Source: Podarcis raffonei (lineage: Eukaryota > Chordata > Lepidosauria > Squamata > Lacertidae). From it: a stretch of DNA of 64,000 bases. Location of the stretch: assembly GCF_027172205.1 (NCBI RefSeq), contig NC_070614.1, positions 49,602,001-49,666,000 on the forward strand. The letters are read 5' to 3'. Made by a program: the position numbers and the translations under genes. Below the pieces are notes generated by a model. It saw only the letters and a program-made list of their open reading frames with translations, had not been told where the DNA came from and ran no database searches. Within the stretch, counting starts at the first letter, position 1; each line of letters opens with the position of its first letter. This document shows, piece by piece, positions 49,755-62,340 of the stretch.

Positions 49755-50430
49755 AATTCATAGAATCGTAGAATTGGAAGGGACCCCAGAGTCATCTAGT
49801 CTAACCCCCTTGCAGTGCAGGAATCACAGCTAAAGAATCCCTGACAGGTAAAGGTAAAGGGACCCCTGACCATTAGGTCCAGTCGTGACCGACCCTGGGG
49901 TTGCGGCGCTCATCTCGCTTTATTGGCCGAGGGAGCCGGCGTACAGCTTCCGGGTCATGCGGCCAGCATGACTAAGCCGCTTCTGGCGAACCAGAGCAGC
50001 GCACGGAAACACCATTTACCTTCCCGCCAGAGCGGTACCTATTTATCTACTTGCACTTTGACGTGCTTTCGAACTGCTAGGTTGGCAGGAGCAGGGACCG
50101 ATCAACGGGAGCTCACTCCGTCGCGGGGATTCGAACCGCCGACCTTCTGATCGGCAAGTTCTAGGCTCTGTGGTTTAACCCACAGCGCCACCCACGTCCC
50201 TATCCTATATCTGTTTTATAAAAAACAACAACTCAGAAATGAAGGAGAGATTAGCACCTTCTGAAGGAGTCCATTACACTACCGAACCGTTCAGAAAAGC
50301 TCTTCCTAATGTCTAGTCGAAATATTCAGTTCAGATCCTGCCCTCCAGAGCCGCAGAAAACAAGCTTTCTCCATCTTCCAGATGGCGGCCTTTTAGATAT
50401 TTGAAGATGGCTATTGCATCACCTCTGATT
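49755..50430 (-). mobile_element. CR1 LINE 3' end split by a Sauria SINE
   Basis: tcatagaatcgtagaattgg and tcatctagtctaaccccctt at the tail; after the SINE, aaagctcttcctaatgtcta and gaagatggctattgcatcac. Same order as the longer copy at 61405. Confidence 0.75.
49848..50202 (-). mobile_element. Sauria-type SINE nested in CR1
   Basis: Reverse copy from ggtaaaggtaaagggacccc to gcgccacccacgtccc. Confidence 0.9.
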
Positions 50431-50559
50431 TTTAAAATAGGAAATACATTGATCGGACAGACCTGCGTGCGTTTTTAACACACAGGGTACGAGTTCCTGA
50501 GTGAGAGATTTTCAGCGGTTCTGCCTGTCTGAGGAAGTGGAGAGCTGTGAACTGGCCCC

Positions 50560-50815
50560 AGCTTTATTTATTTATTACATATATATCCCCCCTTTCCTCC
50601 AGGTTGCTCAAGGAATCCTACATAGTTCCCCTTCTTCCTGTCCATATTCACAACAACCCTGTGAGGTAGCTCAGGCTAAGAGACGGTGACTGGGCCAAAT
50701 TTCACCCAGTGAGCTTCCTGGCTGAGTGGAGATTTGAATCCCTGAGTGCAGGTTTGAAGCCTGTTTCCCAGGTCCTAGCCCAATGCTCTAACCACTACAC
50801 CACACAACCACCCCA
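50560..50815 (-). mobile_element. MIR/CORE-like tRNA SINE
   Basis: acaaccctgtgaggtagctc, then tttcacccagtgagcttcct, then gatttgaatccctgagtgca and ctaaccactacaccacac, the order expected for a reverse tRNA-headed CORE SINE. Better preserved than the copy at 26140. Confidence 0.55.
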
Positions 50816-51024
50816 CCATTAGGCAGAAGGAAGGCCCTCCCAACCACCCTTCTTTTAAACTCTGCATTGGTGATGATTCGCACTCAGGGTGGTTACACAC
50901 AATCCTTTTATTACTGTTTGCACCTGCAACAGTTTGGGAGGTGGTCACTCTGATCGGTGCCTGTCCTGTAACTTCCTGCTGAAAATCCTGAAATCTTGGA
51001 CAGCTGCTGCCAATCAGTGTAGAC

Positions 51025-51025
51025 A

Positions 51026-51061
<36 letters not shown>

Positions 51062-51470
51062 TTTATTTATACACCGCCCTCCCCGGCCAGAGCCGGACTC
51101 AGGTCGCCTAATACCAATAAAATCACAGTAAAAACATAAGGGGGTGGGAAACCAATTTAAAATACAGGTTAAAATGCAATTTTAAAATGCAGCCTCATTT
51201 TAAAAGTAGCCGATAGATCAAGACCATAAGGGGAGGGAAGACATAGGGGTCAGACTGAGTCCAAACCAAAGGCCGGGTGGAACAGCTCTGTCTTGCAGAC
51301 CCTGCGGGAAGATGTCAAATCCCGCATGGCCCTGGTCTCTTGTGACAGAGCGTTCCACCAGGTTGGGGCCAGTACTGAAAAGGCCCTGGCCCTAGTTGAG
51401 ACCAATCTAACCACCTTGTGGCCTGGGACCTCCAAAATGTTGTCATTTGTGGACCTTAAGAGCTAGCTGG
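51025..51470 (-). mobile_element. L2-group LINE end with (AAT)n
   Basis: A microsatellite at 51027-51060, then a minus-strand frame reading LVSTRARAFSVLAPTWWNAL, related to but distinct from the L2 copies at 2818 and 46012. Probably another L2 subfamily. Confidence 0.65.
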
Positions 51471-51569
51471 GCCCCAGTGATATGGCATGGTCTATGGCAG
51501 CACCTGATGTTTCAATGCACCAGCTCAACACCTACAGGTGTAGACGTGCACCTATCTAATAGAGGTTTC

Positions 51570-51650
51570 ATGGAACTATAGTGCCAGAAGGGACCCGAGA
51601 GTCATCTAGTCCAACCCCCTGAGGTGCAGGGATCCCAGCGAAACCATCCT
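51570..51650. mobile_element. CR1 tail fragment
   Basis: catggaactatagtgccaga, gtcatctagtccaaccccct and gaggtgcagggatcccagc are CR1 tail motifs. Confidence 0.5.
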
Positions 51651-51659
51651 TGGTTTGCT

Positions 51660-52160
51660 TGCTTGCTTGTTTGTTTCTAAAATTTCTATACTGCCCTCCA
51701 CCCATAGATCTCATGGCGGTTCCCAACACACACAATGCATAATTAAAAATAAGAAGGTGAATAGAATAGAATTTTATTATTACGGTCACAGACCAGTTCC
51801 GGGTCACTTACAGTATCAGGAAACTCATAAAACACAACAGGAATACATTGAGTTGCAATTGGGTACAACAGAGACAATTCAGATATAGCAGCAGTTTAAA
51901 AATTATTAAATCTTGATCACTAAAATATAACCTAAAATTATCATTTTTAAAATTATAATTTTGGTAGTACAGCTTGTTCCCTAAGTTTTATGGCAGTCGC
52001 ACAGAATTTGGCCACCCTTAGCGTGGTCTCTAGATCCTTGTCCTCTACCAGGAGTTTTAGACATTGGAGTTCGGACCCATTTGGAGATTTTTGTATAACA
52101 GGAGTGATAAATACCGAGCGTGTATCCCCATAGAAACGAAAATAAGAAGGTGAGATTGCG
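51660..52160. other. spacer before CARMIL3, unassigned
   Basis: AT-rich; possibly repeat-derived (attttattattacggtcaca), but I cannot assign a family. No gene seen. Confidence 0.4.
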
Positions 52161-52229
52161 GGGGTCAGACTAGAAGACCTTTGGGGGGTCCCTCCTCAGC
52201 TTCTACAGATTTTTTTCCCCCTCCCCGGC

Positions 52230-52560
52230 TACCTGCTCAGGAAAACCCGCTTCTCGCTCCGGGTGGGGTGGGAAGAAGGCGCTTGGCCAGGTACTGGGGT
52301 GGGGGTGGAAGGGACTCAGGCGTCCGAGGAGCAGGGCGGGGCGAGAGGGAGTCTGCCTCCAGCCCGCCCAGCTGGTCCCCCGAGGGAGAGAGAAGGAAGG
52401 GGGGGCGGAGGGAGAGGGAGATCGGGGAGGCTGCGCAGACGCGCTCGCTGCCACCGCCGCCCTAGCCGGGCATGTGCCGGCTTCTGCCGCAGCCGTGATG
52501 GCCCAGGCCGGAGGGGAGGTCGCCCGGGAGCTGCAAGGTAGGGACCTACCTTTTGGGGGG
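52230..52560 (+). promoter_or_regulatory. CARMIL3 GC-rich promoter and 5' UTR
   Basis: CpG-rich block (cagacgcgctcgctgccacc, gggcggggcg) immediately before the CARMIL3 ATG, with no TATA box. Transcription start not defined. Confidence 0.6.
52498..52537 (+). CDS. CARMIL3: CARMIL3 first coding exon (partial gene)
   Basis: Encodes MAQAGGEVARELQ plus one base, ending at CTGCAAG/GTAGGG. As I recall them, human CARMIL3 begins MAKPSVELTRELQDSIRRC and CARMIL1 MTEESSDVPRELIESIK, so both the ARELQ motif and the G/A. split codon (Asp or Glu next) fit. The ATG has a good context (gccgtgATGg). CARMIL proteins bind and loosen actin capping protein through a C-terminal region absent here; this exon is the edge of the N-terminal PH-like domain. 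No second exon (a DSIRRC-like stretch) was found up to 64000. The call rests on 13 codons, the splice phase and the DHRS4 neighbour. Confidence 0.78.
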
Positions 52561-54048
52561 GGGTGAGATGGAGTGGAGAGATCCCCCCCCGCAGGGCTTC
52601 CCCTCTCCCCATTCATCCTCAGCCCCCAGCACCATCCAGCACCAATCTTTGGCGACCCCCCCCCTCCTCTCTCCATCCCTCCAGCAACACTCCTCACCCC
52701 CCCAAATACCCCGGGGAGAAATGGTCTAAAGGGTTAAATCCACCCCCCCATTAAAAACACCTGTGGCCCCCCTCCCGCACGCTGCCTCCCCCCCAAATTC
52801 TAGCGCCCCATAAAAATTTAGGGCCACCCTCCTCAGTTCCCACCCTCCCCGGGGAAATCTCTCCCCCCCCGGGTTTGGAAATATACCCCCCTTTACCTGC
52901 GTCTCTCTCATTCCCCCCTCCCTCCAACAGGTGAATTGGCTCTTCCCAAGGCACCCCCCCCTAATTCTCAGGGCGAGCAAATGGTTGCTGCCCCAGAAAC
53001 GCCCCCCCCACATGGTACTCAACCCCATCGCAGGGAACTATGTTGGCTCCTCTTATTATTATTATTCCTGCCCCCCCATGGATGGAGGGGCACTGCTCCA
53101 TTCTCTCTCCCCCCCCCCCCCAATAACGACACTCCAAAGCTCCTAGCCGCTGCCCCACCCAGGTCAAGAGCCCCCCTCCCTCAGTGCAAGGAAAAGGCCC
53201 CCCTCCCTTTCTACACCTAGAGACCCCCTTTGCCTTCAGTCGCCTCCCAACCCAGTTCCTAGGATGTGACCACTGTGATGCAGGCTCCCCCCACAGATAT
53301 ACTCACCCCCCCAGCTGAATCTCCAAGCTGTCTCTCTGCTTCTCTCAGCACCCCCCCCCCAAATAAATCCCACAGTCTTCCCAACCAACCTATCACCTTC
53401 CTGTCATTCCAGCTCCAGGGATAATCCAAAAGTCCATGGGGAGCAGTGTGTAAATCCTGGCTACCCCCCATCACCCCACTTCTCTCCTCCCCCCCTTGAA
53501 AAATCGCCTCCCTCAACCCCAAACCTTTCCCCCTCCAATCTCCTGCAAGCTCTCATCCAAGGGGAATGGCCCACCCCCCCCCCTTTGCAATTGCTTTTAT
53601 GGCCATTGCAATTCATTTCTCTGCAAACCGCCCCCCCCCCGCACAATTCCCTGTTCAGGGGCCTGGATTTTCCCCTGCCCACCCCCTTCCCTGGTACTTA
53701 AGCCCCTTCCCATCTCTCTCTCTCACACACACATAACATTCAATCTTGCAGGCTGTATCACTTAATGGCTCTTCAGGAGATAGCTGGGTCTCCCCTGGGG
53801 GTGGGGGGGGAGGGGGCGGAGGGAGGGCCAGAACTCCTGGGTTCTTTCCAGGGGTAGAGTAGAGTGGGGGTGGGAGGTAAGGGGTGGCTCTGATCCAGGA
53901 CTCCTGGGTTTCCGCGCTGGGAAAGGGAGCTGTTTCTCTGTATCTGCTCACACCTCCTGCTTGCTATAATAGTGGATTTATTGCTGAAAGCTGCCTGTGG
54001 GTTAATGGGTTGTCTCTTGAGGCTTCTATAGGCTCTGGTGTGCCTCTC

Positions 54049-54087
<39 letters not shown>

Positions 54088-55530
54088 ACACACTTCCTGC
54101 TGTTGTCACTCCTGGCATGTCCCTGCTTGGGTATCTGGGAACAGGGAGGAAGAGAAGGTGTCGAGACACAACTGGGATGGTGTGTTTGTTTGTGTGTGTG
54201 TTTTGCAATATCCCTTTTGTGTGCATGCATGCGCACACACACACACCCCAAGGATCTCCCCAGGCGTCAGAGAGAAGCACGCAAAATCATGCACACGATT
54301 CTGCCCCGCCACTTGAAACTGAAAAACACCATTGACACACCCAAAGTTCTTGTGAATTTCTCATCTGCCTATCTACTACTTTGATGTGTTTAGGGTTTCA
54401 GATGGGGGGGTGGGAAAGAGAGAGGTCTTTCTGCCCCCCCCCATTATTACCTGGTATCTGAACCTTTGGAGGGGCCTGAAATGGGCCCCTCCCCAAATAG
54501 TTCTGAGTCCGACAAATGCCATTCCAAACACCCACCCCGTGACCCATATACATATCCACATAATCTGGCGACCCACAGTTTACTCACAGGGGTCGGCTCC
54601 CTCCTTCCCGATCTCTGTTTCCATTTGCCAACCTGTCTCTTTAAGGCCGGGCGCCGATGTTAGTCCTACTCAGAGGAGACCCATTGAAATCAACGGGCCT
54701 CAGTTTGCCCCCAATCCCATCTGTTTCCCAAGCGTGCGAAAGGAAAATTGAAGGGAGCTTATCCTTTTTTTCTTTTTTACAATGCCTTCTCTGGTCAATT
54801 TCAGTTGCGAAAAAGAGAGAGCGAAAAAACCTGTGTCTGTTTATGTGATGCCTATGAATGTTCTAGATGATAGCAGGAGAAGCTGCGAGTGCCTTCGGCA
54901 TCTTAACACACACACACACACACACACACAATGCAACCGCTTTGCTTCACGACAACAACAACGAAAAAACACATCTTCGCTCCAGAAGGAGAGCTTCCAG
55001 GGCTTATGCTTACGACTTCAGAAACCCGGTTTCCCATCTCGGCCACGAGGCGAGGCGGAAGGTGCTCTCTGCACATGCTCAGAGGCCTTCTCTCCCCTTG
55101 CAGTCACTGCACAGAGCCCGGCAGCAGGTGTTAAGTAAACACTGTGTTGCTGCTTTTGCCTCCTGCATTCATAAAAACCAGACAGGGATGCTGTAGGGCA
55201 TGACACGGTTGGAAGGTGCAAAGGCGATGTCACACTTCTTCCTGGGATTTCTGTCTCTCTCACACACACTTTCACACACACACACACAGCCTGCCAGATA
55301 GTAAATAAAATGAATGGAGACTCTCGTATTTAAAGCGGCGGGCACACATGACTACTGTGTCTAAATGGCTGCTTTCAACTCCCCTCAAAATGAACGGGTG
55401 GAACTCAAGGCAGTGGCGGAGCAGACTGTATCACTTCACTTGGCAAAGAGGGGGTGCCACTGTGCTATTTCTGCCCCCCCAACACACAGGAAGGTGCCAT
55501 TGGTCCACCTAGCTGAGTAGGTCTACACCA
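52538..55530. other. CARMIL3 intron 1, proximal part, C-run-rich
   Basis: From 52550 to 53660 the plus strand has many runs of 7-11 C. Beyond that are (CA)n tracts at 54051-54084 and 54906-54930. No exon or known element recognised. Confidence 0.55.
54051..54084. repeat. (CA)17 microsatellite
   Basis: Uninterrupted CA dinucleotides. Confidence 0.95.
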
Positions 55531-55532
55531 CC

Positions 55533-55662
55533 GTTCTTCGACCTTGGGTCCAAAAACGCTGTTGGACTACAAAGCCCATCATCCACAGCCAGCTTAGGCA
55601 ATGGTCATGGATGATGGGAGTTGTAGTCTAACAACATCCGGGGACCCAGAAGGTTGCATGAC
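55533..55662. mobile_element. hAT-like inverted-repeat element
   Basis: gttcttcgaccttgggtcc pairs with the complement of ggacccagaaggttgcatgac, and the arms hold ggactacaaagcccatcatc and its complement. Related to 24220. Confidence 0.55.
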
Positions 55663-55669
55663 ACCCAAA

Positions 55670-56760
55670 AGATGCTTCATGAGGCCATGGCTCATTGGTG
55701 GGGAGGCTGTGTCCCCCCCCAGCATGTTTGACCACAACTCCCATCATCCCCGAGCTGTGGGGCACATAGCGGCCAAAATGTTATTTAAGGTAACTTACGA
55801 TATTCCCGAATCGGACCTACAGCAGAAAGGTAGCCCTTCCCACCATTCCTTTAAAAGAAATTCACTGTTAATTTATCGTTTGCACATTTAACAAGGGACA
55901 GAGAAAGCGAAGAAACGAGGTGAATTAAAAAAGAAAAATGAAAGGGAACGCAATCATAATAATATGCAAAAAAAAAATAAAAATACTAACTACAGCAGTA
56001 AAATGTTAGAGGCAGGAATGTTTCTGAATGCCAGAATGCCACAGGAGAGGAGAGGGATCTTGTGTTCAAATCCTCCTTGCAGGTTCCCCACAGGCTTCTA
56101 GCTGGCTGCCGTGAGAACAGGGTACTGGGTTGGGGGGTGGCCGTAGGCCTCATCTAGCAGGCCCTCCTTATTTCCTTAAATAGCCCTGCGGACACAGCAA
56201 CCATCCAGACATGGATCTTAAATTGAACATCAGCCCTCCAGGCGCTATAGAGGGATCCAAACAAGTTTGATGCCTACATGAAACAAGTCGCCGAAGCGCT
56301 GAGGCCCTCAGACCATTGTGTGATAGTTGGCAGTGCTTATCCTTCCAACGCATAAGTCTCGGAGCCAAGTCCCTTCTGTCGTCCCCTCAGCCATGGCGAC
56401 TGAGGCCGACAGGGGTTCCTCAACCACATGCCTCCTCTGCCTAATGACAGGACCGGCTCTGGCCCAACCTAAAGAGAATGCCAACCTGGTGTACAGCAGC
56501 TCTGAAAAGACTGGAAGTTTTGTTTCTGGCCCTTTCCCTAATGATTCCCTGTGGGAAATCCATCTTTTTCAGAGCTGCCCCCTCTGGGTTGGCATTTTCG
56601 TTCAGCTATCCACCGTGACCCTGAGTTCCCTTTCTTGGGTAGTCGCCAACAGCCCAGGCCCCTGTCAGTGCATATTTGAGTGTGTGTGGGGTTTACATCC
56701 CTTTACATTTACATTGTTTTTCCTTTCCCATTTTAACCCCCATTCCCCCAGTTTGGAAAA
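55670..56760. other. CARMIL3 intron 1, unassigned stretch
   Basis: No exon found. 56060-56170 contains gagaacagggtactgggttg-type sequence reminiscent of CR1 tails. Otherwise nothing recognised. Confidence 0.4.
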
Positions 56761-56789
56761 ATCCTTTTGGAGCATCTTACCATCCTTTT

Positions 56790-57140
56790 AGGGACGCGGG
56801 TGGCGCTGTGGGTTAAACCACAGAGCCTAGGACTTGCCGATCAGAAGGTCGGCAGTTCGAATCCTGCGACGGGGTGAGCTCCCGTTGCTCTCTCCCAGCT
56901 CCTGCCAACCTAGCAGTTTGAAAGCACGTCAAAGTGCAAGTAGATAGATAGGTACCGCTCCAGCGGGAAGGCAAACGGCGTTTCCATGCACTGGTCTGCT
57001 TTGCCAGAAGCGGCTTAGTCATGCTGGCCACATGACCCGGAAGCTGTATGCTGGCTCCCTTGGCCAATAAAGCGAGATGAGCGCCGCAACCCCAGAGTCG
57101 GTCACGACTGGACCTAATGGTCAGGGGTCCCTTTACCTTT
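56790..57140 (+). mobile_element. Sauria-type SINE with target duplication
   Basis: Flanked by accatcctttt at 56779-56789 and 57141-57151. Confidence 0.92.
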
Positions 57141-57239
57141 ACCATCCTTTTGGGGGGGATGTCACCTGCAAACGTGGGTCACCTCACTTCTTACCCCTAA
57201 CTTGAGCAAGTTCAGAAGCACAAGTCCCACTTCAGTTCC

Positions 57240-58910
57240 TTAGAGCACACCGACTTCCTACTTCCCTCCGGTGTGAGAAGTGTGAATTTGGTCCAGATCT
57301 GTGCTTCCTGTTCTTTAACCAATTCTCCATCCCTACCCAAGGACCCATCCTCTCACTCACTTGCTCCTAAGATTACCAAAAAGCCTTTGGAACTTGTTGA
57401 AAACTCTTTCAAAATCCAAGTACACAATGTCTACCTGATCAACACTCTCTTCGTTCTTACTGATACCCTCAGATAACCCAAAAATGTTAGAGAGGCGGGA
57501 CTTCCTGTTACGGAAGCCATGCTGCTTTTTCTTCAGCAAGGCTTCTTCTTCTTCATGCTTGATCATCTGAGGCCTTCTGCCAGTTTACCTGGAACGCCGC
57601 ATTAAGCTAACTCGTCTGTAATTTCCCAGATGCTCCCTAGAACTCCTTTAAAAAAATAAAATAAATCAGTGTTAGATTGGCTATTTTCCAGTCCTCTGAT
57701 ATGAAGACCGACCTAGGATCAAGTTAACATATTTTCGTTAGAGGATCAGCAGTTTTGCATTCAAGTTCTTGGGTGGGTGCTATGTATATCTACGGAATGA
57801 TTTGTCAATTGTTCGTTTTGCCAAACCTCTGCTTAAAGGGAAAGGGACCCCTGACCGTTAGGTCCAGTCGTGGACGACTCTGGGGTTGTGGCGCTCATCT
57901 CACTTTATTGGCCGAGGGAGCCGGCGTACAGCTTCCGGGTCATGTGGCCAGCATGACTAAGCCACTTCTGGCGAACCAGAGCAGTGCACGGAAACACCGT
58001 TTACCTTCCCTCCGGAGCGGTACCTCTTTATCTACTTGCACTTTGACGTGCTTTCGAACTTCTAGGTTGGCAGGAGCAGGGACCGAGCAACGGGAGCTCA
58101 CCCCGTTGTGGGGATTCGAACCGCCGACCTTCTGATTGGCAAGTCCTAGGCTCTGTGGTTTAACCCACAGCGCCACCCGCATCCCAACCTCTGCTTACCT
58201 TACACAAAATCAGTTTTTCAGATCCCACCCCACAGAAAAATGGGTTCAGGCATGGGCGTGTGTGTGTCCTACATCATCTTAAGTTAGACACAGATTAATC
58301 CTACTTTTCTATAACCTCCATTTTCCTCTCCTTTCGCTCCCTTGCTGCCTAGTGGCCCAGCCACCCCCAGCCCCTGATGTGTTTAAATATACTGTTTTGG
58401 TTGGCCTTAATGCCTTTATCAATATGCTGCCCAGATTTCCTCTTCACTTCCTTGCTCGCCAACGTCACATTTGCTTCTCCAGGTTTAGTGCTTCTTCTTT
58501 TTCTGTTCTCCGCAATTGGGCAAGCCTTCAGTTTTTTTGATAGAAGCCTTTCTTCCCCTTTTCATAGCTTCCTCGACGCTGCTAGTTAACCACATTGGCA
58601 TCCGCTTCAACTTGACGGCATTAAAAAAAAATTAGCTTAAGCTTCTACTAGTGTGGTTTTAAATAAGCTCTGTGCAGTTTGGAGAGATTTTACTGGCTTT
58701 ATCTTCCCTTTCAGCTTTCTTCCTATTGCCTCCCTCATTTTGGAGAAGTTTATTCTTTTGAAGTCAAATGCGACTGTGCTTGGAATCATATCTGGCTGTT
58801 GTCTGCTTGCGTTTGTGTTGAATTGCGTTGTCGGTTGCGGCTTCCAGTTGGTTCAACGATATGCCCATCTCATATCAGGTTTTAGGTGCTACTTCAATTA
58901 TCATTATTAA
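57240..58910 (-). mobile_element. CR1 LINE ORF2 fragment split by a Sauria SINE
   Basis: Minus strand below the SINE reads KKKQHGFRNRKSRLSN and VDQVDIVYLDFERVFNKFQR, the reverse transcriptase region with the LDF.KAFD-like motif. Above the SINE, FDFKRINFSKMREAIGRKLK and RMPMWLTSSVEEAMKRGRKA resemble the endonuclease-RT link. The order is right for one copy. Degraded. Confidence 0.65.
57836..58185 (-). mobile_element. Sauria-type SINE nested in CR1
   Basis: Reverse copy flanked by aacctctgctta at 57824-57835 and 58186-58197. Confidence 0.92.
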
Positions 58911-58984
58911 TTAAAATTTTATACCGCCCTTCATCCAAAGATCACAGGGCCGTATGCAACGTATTAATATAAGACTTCCTTCTC

Positions 58985-59270
58985 TTGACGCATTCCTTTT
59001 TTGATAATAATTTTTATTAGTTTCCAATTACAACAATCCAATAATATCCTCATTATAACGATGCCAAATTATATTACAATTAGTAATGCCGATCATTGCC
59101 AAATTATACAATTTAGGTGCCCCCTCCCCCGTGTGCTAGAATTGATGGTTTGATTATTCTCTTTGTTTCTGCGTACCAAAATCTTATAAATTTCAATTAC
59201 ACTCCAGTCAAAATACCAATCCCTTATGCAGCAACTGCAGTTTTAACTACTTCCATTCGTCTTGATCGCC
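58985..59270 (-). mobile_element. probable L1 3' UTR, reverse
   Basis: T-rich start (tttttattagtttccaatta) and AT-rich non-coding sequence like lizard L1 tails. Weak. Confidence 0.3.
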
Positions 59271-59871
59271 CTTAGAATTCTGGTTGGGGGAAGGTGGAAT
59301 TGTGCTTCCCCAGGGCTCAAATTATTTTTCCGATTCAATATTCCTACTCACAGTAGGTGTAAGAGGTAATTTAGGTCACACCTGCAGCATGAGCCCAAAA
59401 CCCTGTCATAGCAGTCCTGGGGAATCCTGGGAAGTGTAGTTTGTTAACCTTGCTGGGAATTGTAGCTCTGTGAGGTCAGCAACCATCCACAAACTACAGT
59501 CCCCAGGAGTCTTTGCGGGACGTAGAGAAGCTGTGACAAAGTGGTACAAGAGCGCTCTAAATGGATGTTGTGTCTGTGACGGAGAGGCAACTTACACGTC
59601 ATCCGAAAACAGGATAAAAGAGGGTTTAGATCTGTGTAAAATCTGTATATTCTGATTCATATGCAAATTTAGAAAGAATTGCTGTAATTTAGATAGAAGT
59701 GCGATACATCTCGTCATAGTGGGGGAAGCTATGTTTGTTGTTGAAGTGCTAACTGTTGATGGGCAATTTTGTTCTCCCTTCTTAGGGTTTTGTACTGGTT
59801 TTGTACTGGACAGCCTTTCAGGTAGAGGAGCGCCTGTCTAAAGTAGGGCAGCCGGCCTCAGTTGCTTAATA

Positions 59872-60275
59872 CTACTACTAATAAATTTATTATTTATACC
59901 CCGCCCATCTGGCTGGGCTTCTCCAGCCACTCTGGGCAGCTTCCAACAAAATATTAAAATACAGAAATGCATCAAACATTAGAAGCTTCCCTAAACAGGG
60001 CTGCCTTCAGATGTCTTCTAAAAGTCTGGTAGTTGTTTTTCTCTTTGACATTGGGTGGGAGGGCGTTCCACAAGGCGGGTGCCACTACTGAGAAGGCCCT
60101 CTACCTGGTTCCCTGTAACTTGGCTTCTCACAGTGAGGGAACCGCCAGAAGGCCCTCAGCGCTGGACCTCAGTGTCCGGGCAGAACGATGGGGGTGGAGA
60201 CGCTCCTTCAGATATACTGGACCAAGGCCGTTTAGGGCTTTAAAGGTCAGCACCAACACTTTGAATTGTGCTCGA
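59872..60275 (-). mobile_element. L2 LINE 3' end
   Basis: Complement of the L2 end: accccgcccatctggctggg, then gggagggcgttccacaaggc, where the minus strand encodes the RAFSVVA..LWNALP region. Diverged from the copy at 62770. Confidence 0.85.
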
Positions 60276-60289
60276 TGTGCTCCTCACTC

Positions 60290-61400
60290 CTCCTCTGACA
60301 TGCCAAATTCTCTTTCCTGTCGAGCATTTCCTAAATCGAACCAGGAAACCGTGGTTTGCGAACCAGCCGTGGTCTCAAGGCATCCAGGGCCGGCTAGTCT
60401 CAGTGCAGATGCAACAGTAAACTGTGGTTATAGCAAACTATGGGAGGGAGAAGGGGAATTTGCATGTTAGATGGGAAGAGGAAAGGGGAGCCTGCCAGCT
60501 TCTGCCACATTCCTGCTTGTCAAACCATGGTTTGGCGTGCAGAGAGGATTGCCCCTGAAACCAGATCGCTATCACCGTCAGAAGAGTCTCAGCTCTTGCA
60601 GCTTCACATCTGAAATCCCGAGACCTGCAAAATGTCTCAGCCCACGCTGCTCCTTGATGCGCCAGCACGGAGGAATAATTTATAAAGATGCCATCAGTAA
60701 TCCAAAACACGGACCTCTCTGCTGGGACTGGCTCTTAAAGAGCGTTCAGGAAAATGCAGATGTGTGCAGCACAGAGCAAATAGGAATCCATCTCAAATCA
60801 CCCCCCACCCCCGTCTCACATGCACAGCGCTAATGCTGCTTTTAACCAAAGCACACCAGCTCTAAGCGCCCATTTAAATCCCCTAATCCGGCTCAAAACA
60901 AAATTGCAAAGGTGACCCTACCAAATCACTAAAAGGACACGCCGCAGGTTGGTGTTGCTGTGTGTATATTTTTTATTAAAAGGCTGCAGGCATCTGCCAG
61001 GGCTTTCGGTGTGAAGCAAAGGGGCGTTTGTTGCCTCAAGCCTTACAATATGCATTGGCAAAACTTCCTCCCGTCTTGAGGTTTTGTTGCCCAAGAGCCT
61101 CTCTGGGTGTTTTTGTGTGTGTTTTTTGTGGGGGCGTGGGATGGGTTGCTTTCTCCCCCAGCCCTTTTTCTTGAGACATACACAGTTCAGACAGGAAGAA
61201 GCCAAGACATAGAAATCTAAAAATGAACACCGTTTCCCCTTTTCCCTGAGCATAATTGCTCACGAGAGAAATTAGGTCACAGCACCCCAATCCTAGATGC
61301 TTCTTCTTCTTCCCAAAAAAGGACACTGTTAGGGTTGCTGCTGTTGCGATCTATTTGTCCCCCCTCCTTCGCGCTGATTTGGGGAGGGGCCTTGGCACCC
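60290..61400. other. CARMIL3 intron 1, unassigned stretch
   Basis: Non-repetitive as far as I can tell. aaccatggtttg-type words near 60350 and 60525 may be a worn copy of the MITE at 14200. No exon recognised. Confidence 0.4.
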
Positions 61401-61404
61401 TCTG

Positions 61405-62340
61405 ATGGGGTATAGAATCATAGTCTCATGGAACCATAGGCTTGGAAGGGACCCCAAGGGACATCTAGACCAACCCCCAGCGATGCAGGAATCTCAACTG
61501 AAGCATTCATGGCCTCCCAACCTCTGCTTAAAAACCTCCAAGGAAGGAGTGTTCGCCACCTCCCGAGGAAGGCCAACTCCTTACTGCCGGAAAGTTCTTT
61601 TCGATGTTTAGTTGGAATCTCTTTTCTTGTCACTTGAAGCCATGGGTTCGAATCCTACCCTCCCGAGCAGGAGAAAACAAGCTTGCCCCACCTTCCACAT
61701 GACAGCCCTTCAGATATTTGAAGATGGCTATCTCCTCTCAGTCTCCTCTTTTCCAGGCTAAACATACCCAGCTCCTTCAACCGTTCCTCATCAGGCTTGG
61801 TTTCCAGACCCTTCATCATCTTGGCTGCCCTCCTCCGCACACACATTCCAGCTTAAATCGTGGCACCCAGGCCTGGGCACAGTATTCCAGCTGTGGTCTT
61901 GAGGAAGGCAGAATTTGGGTGGCGCTATTACTTCTCTTTATCCGGACGCTATACTTCTGCTGATGCAGCCTAGAATAGCATTAGCTATTTTGGTGATGCA
62001 TCACGTTGTTGACTCATGTTCAGCTTGTGGTCCACCAAGACCCCTAGAATTCTTTTCACATGTACCGCTGGCAAGCCAGCAGTCCCCCATCTTATATTTG
62101 TGCACCTGGTTCTTCCTGCCTAAGTGCAGAACCTGACATTTGTCCCTACTGAAATTCATTTTGTTAGTTTGGGCTCCAGTTCTCCAACCTATTAAGGCCA
62201 CCTTGAATCCTGATTCTGTCTTCTGTGGCGTTGGCTACCCCTCCCAGTTTGGTGCCACCTGCAAATTTGATGAGTATCCCCTCAATTCCTATTTTGGGAG
62301 AGTTGGCACCTAGCAGGCCACACCTGATCGCCTCTGATTC
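61405..62340 (-). mobile_element. CR1 LINE, ORF2 C-terminal part and 3' tail
   Basis: Minus-strand frames read LIKFAGGTKLGGVANATEDR, NFSRDKCQVLHLGRKNQVHK and YKMGDCWLASGTCEK, the conserved CR1 reverse transcriptase stretch, then the tail to catagtctcatggaaccata. About 0.9 kb, the longest CR1 copy here, with several frame changes. Confidence 0.88.
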
